From: an uncultured Candidatus Actinomarina sp. | GTDB taxonomy: Bacteria; Actinomycetota; Acidimicrobiia; Actinomarinales; Actinomarinaceae | Length of the DNA stretch: 64,000 nt | Direction: 5' to 3' | NCBI GenBank assembly: GCA_902519215.1 | Contig: CABYIX010000002.1 | Location: 40,487-104,486, forward strand | Shown here: positions 9,413 through 18,517 of the stretch, piece by piece | Layout of the letters: each line of letters starts with the position of its first letter | Numbering within the stretch: the first letter of the stretch is position 1 | The notes under the pieces: model-generated | Seen by the model: the letters and a program-made list of their open reading frames with translations, nothing else | What the model was told of the DNA's origin: nothing | Database searches by the model: none | Position numbers and translations under genes: made by a program

Positions 9413-9450
9413 AAGTCCCAAGACATAAAAGCTTGGGACTTTACTTTTTA
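9413..9450 (+). terminator. Rho-independent terminator after the binding-protein gene
   Basis: A perfect 10-bp stem, AAGTCCCAAG (9413-9422) with CTTGGGACTT (9432-9441), has a 9-base loop and is followed by a T-rich run. It lies between the substrate-binding protein gene and the ATPase gene of the same importer. Partial termination here would make more binding protein than membrane components, a common arrangement. Confidence 0.85.
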
Positions 9451-9469
9451 AAAATAAAATTTAAAAAAT

Positions 9470-10981
9470 ATGACATTAGCAATTGACTTATCAAATATTT
9501 CAAAATCTTTTCCAGGAGTTAAAGCTAATGACGAGATTAATCTAAAAATCCAAGAAGGTACCATACATGCAATAGTTGGTGAAAATGGTGCTGGTAAGTC
9601 TACACTAATGAAAATACTTTATGGTATGTTGAAGCAAGATTTTGGATCAATAAAAATTTTTGATAGTGAAGTAAATTTTTCTTCGCCTAAAGATGCAATT
9701 TCAGAAGGAATAGGAATGGTGCATCAGCACTTTATGCTTGCTGACAATTTATCTGTATTAGAAAGCATTATTCTTGGTATGGATAAAGCATCACTGAAGA
9801 TTCTTAATAAATCAAAATATAAAGATGAGATAAATGAAATTACTGAAAAATACTCGATGCCATTAAATACTCAATCCATGATCGATGAGCTTGGAGTTGG
9901 GGAGAAACAAAGGGTAGAGATTATAAAGGTCTTATTTAGAGGAGCGAAAATCCTAATCCTTGATGAACCAACAGCAGTATTAGTACCACAAGAAGTTAGT
10001 GAATTGTTTAATAATCTTAAAAATCTTAAAGATAGTGGAGTAACGATAATCTTCATCTCTCATAAGTTAGATGAAGTTTTAGAAATTGCTGATGAGATAT
10101 CAGTCATGAGAGGGGGGAAGCACATAGATACTGTGGATGCCAGCACGGTATCGAAAACTGATTTAGCAGAAATGATGATTGGACAAAATCTTCCAACCCC
10201 ACCAAAAAGAGAAAAAAATTCTAAACAAGATAAATCTCTTACGATTAAAAATCTAACAGCAGAAATTGACAAAGGAAGAAGAGCATTCGAAAATATTAAT
10301 TTCTCAATAAATCAAGGGGAGGTCGTTGGGATTGCAGGAGTAGAAGGTAACGGACAAAGAGAGTTAGCTGAATCAATATTGGGAGTATATCCAATTGAAT
10401 CTGGTGAAATAATTTTAGGTGAGAAAACAATCAATGACTTGAGCACAAGGGATAGAAGAGAGTCAGGGCTGAGTTTCATACCTGAAGATAGACAGTCACA
10501 AGGGTTGTTAATGGATGTATCTCTTTCTGAAAATGTTATTCTTGGAAAACAATCATCAAATAAATACAAGTCAAGATATTCAAATATTAAATTTAACGAA
10601 GCTTCAAAAAATTCTAATACCGTTATTGAAAACTTTGATGTAAGAACTCCTGGAAATAATACACTTGCATTAGCACTTTCAGGTGGCAATCAGCAGAAAT
10701 TTGTTGTTGGCAGAGAAATAGAAAATAAACCAAGTCTTTTAATAGCTTCACAGCCAACAAGAGGTATAGATATTGGTGCCCAATCTCTTATTTGGAATAA
10801 ATTAAGAGATGCAAGAGATGACGGCCTAGGAGTTCTTTTAATTTCTGCAGATCTTGACGAGTTAATTGGGTTGTCTGACAGAATATATGTCATATATGAA
10901 GGAAGCTTTGTAAAAGAACTAGATCCAGAAAATGCAACTCCTGAAATATTAGGCAGTTATATGACGGGACTTAAGACATGA
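9470..10981 (+). CDS. BMP/nucleoside-type ABC importer ATP-binding protein (two ABC domains)
   Basis: The 503-residue protein holds two ABC ATPase halves, as in the sugar and nucleoside importers of the RbsA/YufO type. The first half has Walker A GENGAGKST (about 38-46), an ELGVGEKQR signature-like segment and ILILDEPTAVL. The second half has GVEGNGQRE in place of a good Walker A and an ALSGGNQQK signature with SLLIASQPTRGID. The degenerate second Walker A is usual in this family. It overlaps the first permease gene by 4 bases and energises uptake driven by the upstream lipoprotein. Confidence 0.92.
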   Translation: MTLAIDLSNISKSFPGVKANDEINLKIQEGTIHAIVGENGAGKSTLMKILYGMLKQDFGSIKIFDSEVNFSSPKDAISEGIGMVHQHFMLADNLSVLESIILGMDKASLKILNKSKYKDEINEITEKYSMPLNTQSMIDELGVGEKQRVEIIKVLFRGAKILILDEPTAVLVPQEVSELFNNLKNLKDSGVTIIFISHKLDEVLEIADEISVMRGGKHIDTVDASTVSKTDLAEMMIGQNLPTPPKREKNSKQDKSLTIKNLTAEIDKGRRAFENINFSINQGEVVGIAGVEGNGQRELAESILGVYPIESGEIILGEKTINDLSTRDRRESGLSFIPEDRQSQGLLMDVSLSENVILGKQSSNKYKSRYSNIKFNEASKNSNTVIENFDVRTPGNNTLALALSGGNQQKFVVGREIENKPSLLIASQPTRGIDIGAQSLIWNKLRDARDDGLGVLLISADLDELIGLSDRIYVIYEGSFVKELDPENATPEILGSYMTGLKT

Positions 10982-12063
10982 AATTATCTTTAAAATTAAC
11001 TACTTTATTAGCACCAGTTTTTGCAATAATTGTTGCTTTTGGTTTGTCTACGATCATGCTTTATTTAATTGGAGAAGACCCTATAGAAACTTTTAAAATA
11101 ATGTATGACTATGGAAAAACAGGTAAATCTATAGTTTCAATACTTAACAGGTCTGTACCTTTATATATCTCTGCTGTAGCAGTGGCAGTTGGATTTAAGA
11201 TGGGCTTATTTAATATTGGTGTTGAGTCCCAATACCTAATGGGTGCTTTGCTTTCAGCCGCTCTTGGAGCAGCAGTCGCTCTTCCTTCATTTTTGCACAT
11301 CACTTTAATTATTTTTGTAGCTGTCATATCTTCTGCGTTCTGGGCAGCAATAGCCGGCTACTTAAAGGTAAAGAAGGGAGTTCATGAGGTAATTTCCACC
11401 ATCATGCTTAACTATATTGGAACTGGGATTATCGCTTATTTACTTGCAAATATATTTTTCGAAAAAGTCGAACTTTCAACTACAGCACCACAAACTGATT
11501 TACTTCCCGAGACTGCAAGAATCCCGTCATTAAATGCATTTCTAGGAATAGAAGATTTGCCAAATCTTCATGGATTTATAATCGGTGCAGTTTTTATAGG
11601 GATTTTATATTACTGGATTGTATGGAAAACTTCCTTAGGCTTTGATTTACGTGCTACTGGTTCGAGCCCGATGGCTGCAAAATTTAGTGGTGCAAATCCT
11701 GCCAGATTGACTATTTTAGCAATGATGATATCAGGTGCTTTTGCTGGTTTTGTTGGTATAGCTCCTTTAACAGGTTATTTCTTTAAATACACAACAGACT
11801 TTCCCTCTGGACTAGGTTTTGCTGGAATCACAGTAGCTCTTCTTGGAAGAAATCATCCTGTTGGCATGGCACTTGGAGCAATTCTACTTTCTTTTCTCGA
11901 AAGGTCTGCTCAGATACTTGATTTAAAAGACGTTCCAAAAGAAATTGAAAAAATCATGCAAGCAGTAATAGTGTTAACCGTTGTTGTAGCTTATGAAGTA
12001 GTTAAAAGGTATGTCACAAATAGGCAAATTAAAGAAGCGTCTAAGGTTGTTGCCAATGATTAA
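10978..12063 (+). CDS. BMP/nucleoside-type ABC importer permease 1
   Basis: A 361-residue polytopic membrane protein of the BPD-transp-2 permease family, with about 9-10 hydrophobic segments. GLFNIGVESQYLMGALLSA and the late AGFVGIAPLTGYFF segment are typical of YufP/NupP-like permeases of nucleoside importers. It starts in the last 4 bases of the ATPase gene and its 3' end overlaps the second permease. With that partner it forms the transmembrane channel. Confidence 0.92.
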   Translation: MKLSLKLTTLLAPVFAIIVAFGLSTIMLYLIGEDPIETFKIMYDYGKTGKSIVSILNRSVPLYISAVAVAVGFKMGLFNIGVESQYLMGALLSAALGAAVALPSFLHITLIIFVAVISSAFWAAIAGYLKVKKGVHEVISTIMLNYIGTGIIAYLLANIFFEKVELSTTAPQTDLLPETARIPSLNAFLGIEDLPNLHGFIIGAVFIGILYYWIVWKTSLGFDLRATGSSPMAAKFSGANPARLTILAMMISGAFAGFVGIAPLTGYFFKYTTDFPSGLGFAGITVALLGRNHPVGMALGAILLSFLERSAQILDLKDVPKEIEKIMQAVIVLTVVVAYEVVKRYVTNRQIKEASKVVAND

Positions 12064-13279
12064 TTTTGTTAAAAAACATTATTTAATAATTCTTCCGATT
12101 GTTTTCATTGTACTTATTGCACAAATGGATAAATATGATCAACTCACTACAAGTGGAACTTTCGGAGCTGCAATTAGACTCGCAATACCTATTTGTCTTG
12201 CAGGTCTTGGTGGTATGTTTTCTGAGAGGACGGGTATTGTAAATATCGGACTCGAAGGGATGATGATTATGGGCACCTGGTTTGGTGCATGGGCAGCATG
12301 GTTATACGGACCATGGTATGGAATTTTGGCTGGTATATTAGGTGGAGCACTTTTTGGCTTAATCCATGCAGTTGGTACTGTTACTTTTCAGGTAGATCAT
12401 ATAGTTTCAGGTGTAGCTATTAATATTCTTGCTGCTGGAGTAGCAAGATTTTTAAATGTTGTAGCTTATGCAGACCAGCCCACTCAGAGCTCGACTCAAT
12501 CTCCAAGAATTGATGGAGACGTTGGTGACTTTACTCTTCCCTATTTATCTGGAGGAGCAGACACACCCAGTTTATTTGGATATTTACAGGATTTAAATTA
12601 CCCTTTTATTTCAGATATAGCTGGTTTGCTACTTGGAGCAACTTCTAATTTGTCCTATATATCTGTATTTGCCTTGGTGTTAATACCAGTTGCTGCATGG
12701 GTTTTGTGGTCTACTCCATTTGGCTTGCAAATGAGAAGTGTTGGAGAGCTTCCTACCGGAAGTGAATCTTTAGGTGTAAATGTTTATCTTATGAAATATA
12801 TTGGTGTGATGATTTCTGGGGGTTTTGCGGGTTTAGCTGGTGCATATTTAGTTTTAGAAAGTTCAGGAATTTACAGGGAGGGTCAAACTGCAGGAAGAGG
12901 ATTTATTGGGCTTGCTTCAATGATTTTTGGAAATTATAGACCTTTTGGAATATTCATGGGTTCAGGCTTGTTTGGCTATGCAGATGCACTCCAATTAAGA
13001 TCAGATGATGCAGTTCATGGATTGCTAATATTAATTTCATTAATCTTGTTTATATTTGCAATTAAACAGTTAATTGAAAAGAAATATATTAATTCATCAA
13101 TATCGATTGCACTTAGTATTGGATTTTTAGTTTGGTTTTTAAACTCCGAGACAGTACCTAGTGAATTCGTCTACTTTACACCACATTTAACAACGTTGAT
13201 AGTTCTTTCGTCTGCTAGTCAGAAATTAAGAATGCCCCAAAAAGTTGGACAACCCTATAGAAAAGGTGAATTGAACTAA
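12056..13279 (+). CDS. BMP/nucleoside-type ABC importer permease 2
   Basis: The second permease (407 residues from ATG 12056) pairs with the preceding one, as YufQ/NupQ pairs with YufP/NupP. It contains FSERTGIVNIGLEGMMIMG, the family's conserved cytoplasmic-loop motif, and about nine hydrophobic segments. An upstream in-frame start at 12011 would add 15 basic residues and overlap the previous gene by 53 bases; 12056 gives a more normal 8-base overlap, so it is preferred. The 3' end overlaps the convergent zinc-ribbon gene by 4 bases. Confidence 0.9.
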   Translation: MINFVKKHYLIILPIVFIVLIAQMDKYDQLTTSGTFGAAIRLAIPICLAGLGGMFSERTGIVNIGLEGMMIMGTWFGAWAAWLYGPWYGILAGILGGALFGLIHAVGTVTFQVDHIVSGVAINILAAGVARFLNVVAYADQPTQSSTQSPRIDGDVGDFTLPYLSGGADTPSLFGYLQDLNYPFISDIAGLLLGATSNLSYISVFALVLIPVAAWVLWSTPFGLQMRSVGELPTGSESLGVNVYLMKYIGVMISGGFAGLAGAYLVLESSGIYREGQTAGRGFIGLASMIFGNYRPFGIFMGSGLFGYADALQLRSDDAVHGLLILISLILFIFAIKQLIEKKYINSSISIALSIGFLVWFLNSETVPSEFVYFTPHLTTLIVLSSASQKLRMPQKVGQPYRKGELN

Positions 13280-14097
13280 CCCCTTCCGTAGAAAGTTATT
13301 TCTTGGATCGCACATTCATCAAATGGCTGACTTCCAGAAACTTCTTCTCCTGGATAAGCACTCAAAATATCGATTCTAAGGTAAGACGTTGTGTCATTAA
13401 TATCTATCCACTGCGATGCTGTATTTTCATTTTCTAATTCTTTATTTAGTAAGAAATCGCTGTTATTTGTTGTAATTAAAATATCTCTAGCTTTGTAGTT
13501 TCGTTTAAATGATTTTGTGTCTTCTACATTTTGAAACACTATAAATTCAATATAAATTTCTTTAGCAAAGTTAAATTCAAGCCATCCATCTTTACAGGCT
13601 AAACTATTGTCTTGCCAGGTTGCTGGACTTCTATCATATATATTTTCGCATGACCATCCATCACCATTACTATATGAACTTGAAGCGGAGCAACTTATCG
13701 GAATTTGTTTTTCTAAAGTAGTCTTAACGGTTGTTGTGGTAATTGACGTTGTAGATTGTTGGATTATTTGTGTTTCCTCAACTACTTCCTCAGCAATGTT
13801 TGAATTATACAGATAGCTAGCTAAAGCAATTGCTGGGATTAATACAGTAAGAAAGAAAACCGCTCTCATTCCAGGGACTTCTTTCCTCGAAGGCAATGGA
13901 GTTGCTCCATAAGTAGATAGCGGTTTATTTAATAGTTGTTCAGGGGCTGTCTTAGTTCTTTCAATTTTATCACTTTGATTGGAATCTTTACCCTCTATAT
14001 CTTTAAGACTCAATCCCAGCCAATCTCCACAGCTTGAACAAAACTCTAATTCTTTGTCAACAACTGCTGAACAACTTTTACACTCTATTTTTTCCAT
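13276..14097 (-). CDS. Zinc-ribbon membrane protein with discoidin-like extracytoplasmic domain
   Basis: The 273-residue protein begins with a zinc ribbon (CKSC at 6-9, CSSC at 20-23). A polar segment follows, then one membrane helix (about 76-95), a Thr-rich linker and a C-terminal beta-rich domain (about 135-273). That domain, with WLEFNFAKEIYIEFIVFQN and a final ECAIQEITFYG, resembles discoidin or NADase-type glycan-binding domains. Such proteins are frequent in actinobacteria, with the zinc ribbon inside and the beta domain outside. The function is not known. It is divergent from disA. Confidence 0.65.
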   Translation of the reverse strand: MEKIECKSCSAVVDKELEFCSSCGDWLGLSLKDIEGKDSNQSDKIERTKTAPEQLLNKPLSTYGATPLPSRKEVPGMRAVFFLTVLIPAIALASYLYNSNIAEEVVEETQIIQQSTTSITTTTVKTTLEKQIPISCSASSSYSNGDGWSCENIYDRSPATWQDNSLACKDGWLEFNFAKEIYIEFIVFQNVEDTKSFKRNYKARDILITTNNSDFLLNKELENENTASQWIDINDTTSYLRIDILSAYPGEEVSGSQPFDECAIQEITFYGRG

Positions 14098-14175
14098 AAA
14101 TTACATTAATTCCTAATAAACAAATAATACAGTAACATTCAAATAAAAAAATCACTCATATATAAAAGAGATATT

Positions 14176-15231
14176 ATGCAAAATAACATTAGTGAATTAA
14201 CACAATTATTACCAGGAGAACCTTTAAGAATTGGTGTTGATTTAATTGCGGATAAAAAGTCCGGGGCTTTAATTGTTATAGGGTCATCAGCTAAGTTAGA
14301 TAAAATATCTTCTGGTGGGGTTGATTTAATTGATTGTGAATATTCACCAGAAATGCTTAGTGAGTTAGCAAAGATGGATGGTGCAATAATTGTTGACCAG
14401 TTTGTAACGAAAATTTTAAAGGCCAATGTTCATTTAAACCCTTCAGACACATTAAGTACTACACAAACCGGTACAAGGCACAGGACTGCCGAAAGAGCTG
14501 CAGAGGAGACAAGTTTAACAGTAATTACTGTTTCCGAAGAATCTTCATTAGTTAAGGTTTTTACTAATTCAGAGACTACTGAGCTAGAGGAACCTTCAGT
14601 AATTTTAGGTCGAGTTAATGAGTCATTGCAGTCAGTGGATAGAATGAGAAGAAGATTTGATGATGCTGTTGCTGAACTCGGTGAGCTTGAAATTGAAAAC
14701 TCATTAACTAATCAACAAGTACTTGAAGTTATTCAAAGGGGAGAGCTCCTTACTCGACTAGCAAAACAAGTAAGATCCGAAGCTTTACGCTTAGGCGGGG
14801 AGGCAGGTCTTGTTTTAATTCAGATAGATTCTTTAGAGTCTGGAGTGACAAATACTTTAAATCTTGTATTAAAAGATCATTTACCTGCAAAAAAATATAG
14901 GAATATCGCTAAAGCAATTGATGAGATTTCACGTCAATCTTATGAAGAGTTAAATGATATTGATTATTTAGGTTCAGTTTTAGGCAAACTACCTCTTGAC
15001 GATTTATCCACTCCTAAAGGTTATAGAGTCCTTGCAAGACTGCCCAACTTACCAGAGAACCTTCATGATTCTATAATTCAAAAATTTAAAACATTACCGA
15101 AGCTTCTATCAGCGTCACCTGAAAAGCTTTATGAAATTGAAGGCATTGGAAGAGGTAGAGCACAACAACTTCGAGATTATTTTGACACTTTGCTTAAAAA
15201 CATTGGCTTTTCCTATATAAATGGGCATTAA
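14176..15231 (+). CDS. disA: DNA integrity scanning protein, diadenylate cyclase
   Basis: DisA makes the second messenger c-di-AMP from two ATP and scans DNA for branched structures. The 351-residue protein has the DAC domain at the N-terminus with both catalytic motifs, DGA at 68-70 and GTRHRT at 99-104. A helical linker follows, and the C-terminal helix-hairpin-helix domain includes YEIEGIGRGRAQQLRDYF. Length and order match the family (about 350 residues). It heads a same-strand run with carD, ispF, cysS and rlmB. A disA close to carD is also found in mycobacteria. Confidence 0.96.
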   Translation: MQNNISELTQLLPGEPLRIGVDLIADKKSGALIVIGSSAKLDKISSGGVDLIDCEYSPEMLSELAKMDGAIIVDQFVTKILKANVHLNPSDTLSTTQTGTRHRTAERAAEETSLTVITVSEESSLVKVFTNSETTELEEPSVILGRVNESLQSVDRMRRRFDDAVAELGELEIENSLTNQQVLEVIQRGELLTRLAKQVRSEALRLGGEAGLVLIQIDSLESGVTNTLNLVLKDHLPAKKYRNIAKAIDEISRQSYEELNDIDYLGSVLGKLPLDDLSTPKGYRVLARLPNLPENLHDSIIQKFKTLPKLLSASPEKLYEIEGIGRGRAQQLRDYFDTLLKNIGFSYINGH

Positions 15232-15263
15232 GTATTTTTATATATGTATTAATGTTGTAATTT

Positions 15264-15821
15264 ATGGCAACTAAAACAAAAAAACTCCCAAAAGATAAAT
15301 ATAAACCCAATCAATTTGTAGTTCATCCACATCATGGAGCTGCAAAAGTTATAAGAAAAGTAAATAAAAATGTTGAAATTTTTGTTGATGGTGAACCTAA
15401 ATCAAAAAGAATACAATACTTTGAAATAGAAGTCTTAACAGATGGATTATTAGTAATGGTTCCTGTTGAAAGTGTTGATGAAGTCATAAGACCGGTTATT
15501 TCAAAAAATGCAGTCTCTAAAAAAGTGTATCCAATATTTAAAGAAAAACCTGAAGAAGCTGGGACTAATTGGAGTAGATGGTACAAAGTACTTACAGAAA
15601 AAATGACATCTGGGGACGTAATTCAAGTGGCTGAAGTAGTTCGTGATCTTACTCATGCTCAAATAAATAAAGGTATATCACCGGCATTAAAACGCATGCT
15701 TGCAAAAGCACGGACAACATTAGCAAGTGAAATTGCCTGTGCTCTTAATGTAGATGAAGAAACTGCGATAGAAAAAATTAATCAACATCTACCAGAAGAA
15801 GATCCAGAAGACGGTTTATAA
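15264..15821 (+). CDS. carD: CarD-family transcriptional regulator
   Basis: The 185-residue protein has an N-terminal Tudor-like RNA-polymerase-interacting domain that starts at QFVVHPHHGAAKVIRK and a C-terminal helical DNA-binding domain with EKMTSGDVIQVAEVVRDLTH. In mycobacteria CarD binds the RNA polymerase beta subunit and stabilises open complexes at rRNA and other promoters. It is about 20 residues longer than mycobacterial CarD, mainly through acidic and basic tails. It lies 32 bases after disA and 30 bases before ispF. Confidence 0.93.
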   Translation: MATKTKKLPKDKYKPNQFVVHPHHGAAKVIRKVNKNVEIFVDGEPKSKRIQYFEIEVLTDGLLVMVPVESVDEVIRPVISKNAVSKKVYPIFKEKPEEAGTNWSRWYKVLTEKMTSGDVIQVAEVVRDLTHAQINKGISPALKRMLAKARTTLASEIACALNVDEETAIEKINQHLPEEDPEDGL

Positions 15822-15851
15822 TCAAAATTAAACATCTTAAATAAGGTAAAT

Positions 15852-16322
15852 ATGTTAGTCGGCATGGGTTTTGATATACATAAGCACTCTGAAAATTCAG
15901 AACTATTTTTAGCAGGACTCAAACTTGATGGTTCAGGTTTCGAGGCTCACTCTGATGGGGATATTGTACTTCATGCTCTTTGCGATGCACTCTTGGGCGC
16001 GGTTGGAAAAAAAGACATAGGGTACTATTTTCCTTCAAATTCAAAAACACCAGAAAACATAAGTAGTTTAAAAATACTTGAAAAAGTTTTATCTGTAATT
16101 GAATATCCATCTTTAGAAATTAATAATATAGATATAATTTTTATCTCGCAGGTTATAAACGTATCTAAAAATAGAGATAAGATTATCGAAAATCTTGCAA
16201 AATTATTAGATATAAATTCATCAAAAATAAATATAAAAGGAAAAACTACCGATAATCTAGGAATTATAGGAAATCAATCTGCTTCTTCTTGCCAAGTTAT
16301 AATCTCACTTACAAATGCTTAA
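15852..16322 (+). CDS. ispF: 2-C-methyl-D-erythritol 2,4-cyclodiphosphate synthase
   Basis: IspF forms the cyclic diphosphate intermediate of the MEP isoprenoid pathway. The 156-residue protein has the metal ligands Asp 8 and His 10 (GFDIH), His 41 in LHALCDALLGA, the SDGD segment at 34-37 and a KGKTTDNLG segment near the C-terminus. Length is normal. In mycobacteria ispD lies between carD and ispF; it is not in this slot, and no IspD domain is fused here. The gene overlaps cysS by 8 bases. Confidence 0.95.
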   Translation: MLVGMGFDIHKHSENSELFLAGLKLDGSGFEAHSDGDIVLHALCDALLGAVGKKDIGYYFPSNSKTPENISSLKILEKVLSVIEYPSLEINNIDIIFISQVINVSKNRDKIIENLAKLLDINSSKINIKGKTTDNLGIIGNQSASSCQVIISLTNA

Positions 16323-17709
16323 ACTATACAATACTCTCACAAAATCCGAAGAGTTCGCTAATTTTCCATCTAAAGAAGTTAAGGTTTACCTATGTGGTCC
16401 AACTGTACAGTCGTCACCACATATTGGCCATGGTCGTTCAGCGGTTGTATTTGATTTTTTAGTTCGGTATTTAAACTATATAGGAAAAGAGGTTGTTTTT
16501 GCCAGAAATATTACTGATATTGATGACAAGATTATAGAAAAATCACTCGAACAAAGTATTACTTACAATGAACTCACCACAAAGGTTTCACAAGAGTTTA
16601 ATGAAGCATACACAGCATTAAATTGTAAAACACCCAATCATGAACCAAAAGCGACAGAATCTATTGATGAGATTATAGAATTAATTAAATTACTAGAAGA
16701 TAAAGAAATTGCTTATCAAACAAGCTCAGGAGTTTATTTTGATATTAGTAAGTATGATAACTACTTAGAACTATCAGGAAGATCACTTGAAGACTTGATA
16801 AGTGGAACAAGAGTGGATTTAGTAGAAGATAAAAAAAATAATGAGGATTTTGCATTATGGAAATTTGCAAAAGAAAATGAACCAAGTTGGAAATCACCTT
16901 GGGGATTAGGACGGCCAGGCTGGCACATAGAGTGTTCCGCTATGATTCATGGGTTGTTTGGAAATCAGGGAATTGATATTCATTGTGGTGGAAATGATTT
17001 AATTTTTCCACATCATGAGAATGAGCGAGCACAATCTGAAGCAGCATTTAATGAAAAATTTGTAAATTTTTGGCTTCATAACGGAATGGTAAATCTTTCA
17101 GGAAAGAAAATGTCAAAATCTGAAGGAAATATTAAATTACTAAGTGACTATATCAATATGTTTGATGGCAACACTGTTAGATATTTTTTCTTAAGAGCAA
17201 ATTATAGAAAACCACAAGAGTTCTCAGAGGATCTCTTGCAAGAGTCTGATAAAACTTTTAAAAATATTATTAATTTTATAGGAGACGCTAACTCAGACCC
17301 AGTAGATGAACATTTAATTAAACTTTTTGAAGAGTCTATGAATGATGATTTAAATACACCAAAATTTGTTGGAGAAATGTTTAATTATATGAATCTAAGT
17401 GAAAATAAAAACGAAGAAAAAACTTTAAAAATTAGATCAACAATTAGATATATATTTGAAACTTTAGGATTTGTTTTTACACCTAATGATAAAAGTCAAA
17501 ATGAAGAAATATTTAAAGAATTTTTCCTTAAATACAATATTAAATTCAGAAACCTCGATTCTTCAATGTCAAACTTTATAGCATTAAGACAAGAGTTAAG
17601 AGACAAAAAAGAATACGAATCAGCAGATAATATGAGAAAAGATATTGAAAGCATTGGAATAGTTATTGAAGATGGGATTGAAAGTGGATGGCGTTGGTCA
17701 ACTAGTTGA
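16315..17709 (+). CDS. cysS: Cysteine--tRNA ligase
   Basis: This class I synthetase of 464 residues has CGPTV with the zinc ligand Cys 27, HIGH at 36-39 and KMSKS at 265-269. The zinc site is completed by HIECSAMIHGLFG and FPHHENE residues. It charges tRNA-Cys. It starts in the last bases of ispF and its 3' end overlaps rlmB. The ispF-cysS-rlmB order is well conserved in actinobacteria. Confidence 0.96.
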   Translation: MLKLYNTLTKSEEFANFPSKEVKVYLCGPTVQSSPHIGHGRSAVVFDFLVRYLNYIGKEVVFARNITDIDDKIIEKSLEQSITYNELTTKVSQEFNEAYTALNCKTPNHEPKATESIDEIIELIKLLEDKEIAYQTSSGVYFDISKYDNYLELSGRSLEDLISGTRVDLVEDKKNNEDFALWKFAKENEPSWKSPWGLGRPGWHIECSAMIHGLFGNQGIDIHCGGNDLIFPHHENERAQSEAAFNEKFVNFWLHNGMVNLSGKKMSKSEGNIKLLSDYINMFDGNTVRYFFLRANYRKPQEFSEDLLQESDKTFKNIINFIGDANSDPVDEHLIKLFEESMNDDLNTPKFVGEMFNYMNLSENKNEEKTLKIRSTIRYIFETLGFVFTPNDKSQNEEIFKEFFLKYNIKFRNLDSSMSNFIALRQELRDKKEYESADNMRKDIESIGIVIEDGIESGWRWSTS

Positions 17710-18403
17710 AGGCGTAAATGCTCTTGAAGCTGCTTTAAATACTAATAGAGTTAAAAAAGTTTATCTTTTAGAATCGCCTAACAATACTTCAAGTAAATAT
17801 AAAAACATATTGGAAACACTTAGAAAAAAAAATCTTGAAATTGAAGTTGTAAAAGATCAAAGTAAGTGGAATTTTCACAGTAGGCACAACATAGTTGGAA
17901 TTTGTAATGAAAAAAAAATTTATAATGAAACAAATTTTGAACAAATATTAAAAAATAAGGTTCTAATTCTTGATCACATTCAAGATACAAACAATTTTGG
18001 AGCAATAGTGAGAAGTGCAGCAGCATTTGGCTTTGAAACCATTTTTATTCCAAAAAAAAGATCAGTAAAAATTACTGAAAGGACTTTTACAATAGCTTCT
18101 GGAGGAATGGAATATATAGATATCGTTTTATATAATTCTATTTTTTCGCTTTTAAAAAAAATTAAATCAAATAATTATTGGACTATTGGGTTGGACATGA
18201 GTTCAAAAAATAAAATTAAAGAAATTAATTTAGTTGATCAAAAAATAGCACTCGTTGTAGGATCAGAGCAAAATGGGATTAGTTTAGAAATTCAAAAAAA
18301 ACTTGATCTTGTTGCACAAATAGATATGTCAGAGAGCATTGAATCGTTGAATGCTTCAGTAGCTGCTGCGATTGCTATGCATCAAATATTTATAAAAAAA
18401 TAG
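17672..18403 (+). CDS. rlmB: 23S rRNA (guanosine-2'-O-)-methyltransferase, TrmH/SpoU family
   Basis: This SPOUT-class RNA methyltransferase starts with the short substrate-binding domain (EGVNALEAAL onward). The trefoil-knot motifs follow: LDHIQDTNNFGAIVRSAAAFG, ALVVGSEQNGIS and SIESLNASVAAAIAMHQ. RlmB methylates the 2'-OH of a conserved 23S rRNA guanosine. The ATG at 17672 gives 243 residues; a TTG at 17666 and a GTG at 17684 are alternatives. It overlaps the end of cysS by 38 bases, so a shorter form starting near the GTG is possible. Exact target is inferred from the cysS-rlmB context. Confidence 0.88.
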   Translation: MGLKVDGVGQLVEGVNALEAALNTNRVKKVYLLESPNNTSSKYKNILETLRKKNLEIEVVKDQSKWNFHSRHNIVGICNEKKIYNETNFEQILKNKVLILDHIQDTNNFGAIVRSAAAFGFETIFIPKKRSVKITERTFTIASGGMEYIDIVLYNSIFSLLKKIKSNNYWTIGLDMSSKNKIKEINLVDQKIALVVGSEQNGISLEIQKKLDLVAQIDMSESIESLNASVAAAIAMHQIFIKK

Positions 18404-18441
18404 ATTTATTCACTCTTCTCTTTGCTATTATTTTAATGTTC

Positions 18442-18513
18442 GCCGGAGTAGCTCAGTGGCAGAGCAGCCGCCTTGTAAGCGGCAGGTCAGGGGTTCAAAT
18501 CCCCTCTCCGGCT
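18442..18513 (+). tRNA. tRNA-Thr (anticodon TGT)
   Basis: The cloverleaf folds by eye. The acceptor GCCGGAG pairs with CTCCGGC, and the anticodon stem GCCGC/GCGGC encloses the loop CTTGTAA with anticodon TGT. The T stem AGGGG/CCCCT encloses TTCAAAT. The discriminator is T, and no CCA is encoded. Length is 72 bases. It decodes ACA (and likely other ACN) threonine codons. Confidence 0.96.
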
Positions 18514-18517
18514 CTAA

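Noticed and set aside
13607..13816. + strand frame within the zinc-ribbon gene
   Set aside because: It lies opposite a gene with clear domains and has no ribosome binding site; a shadow frame.
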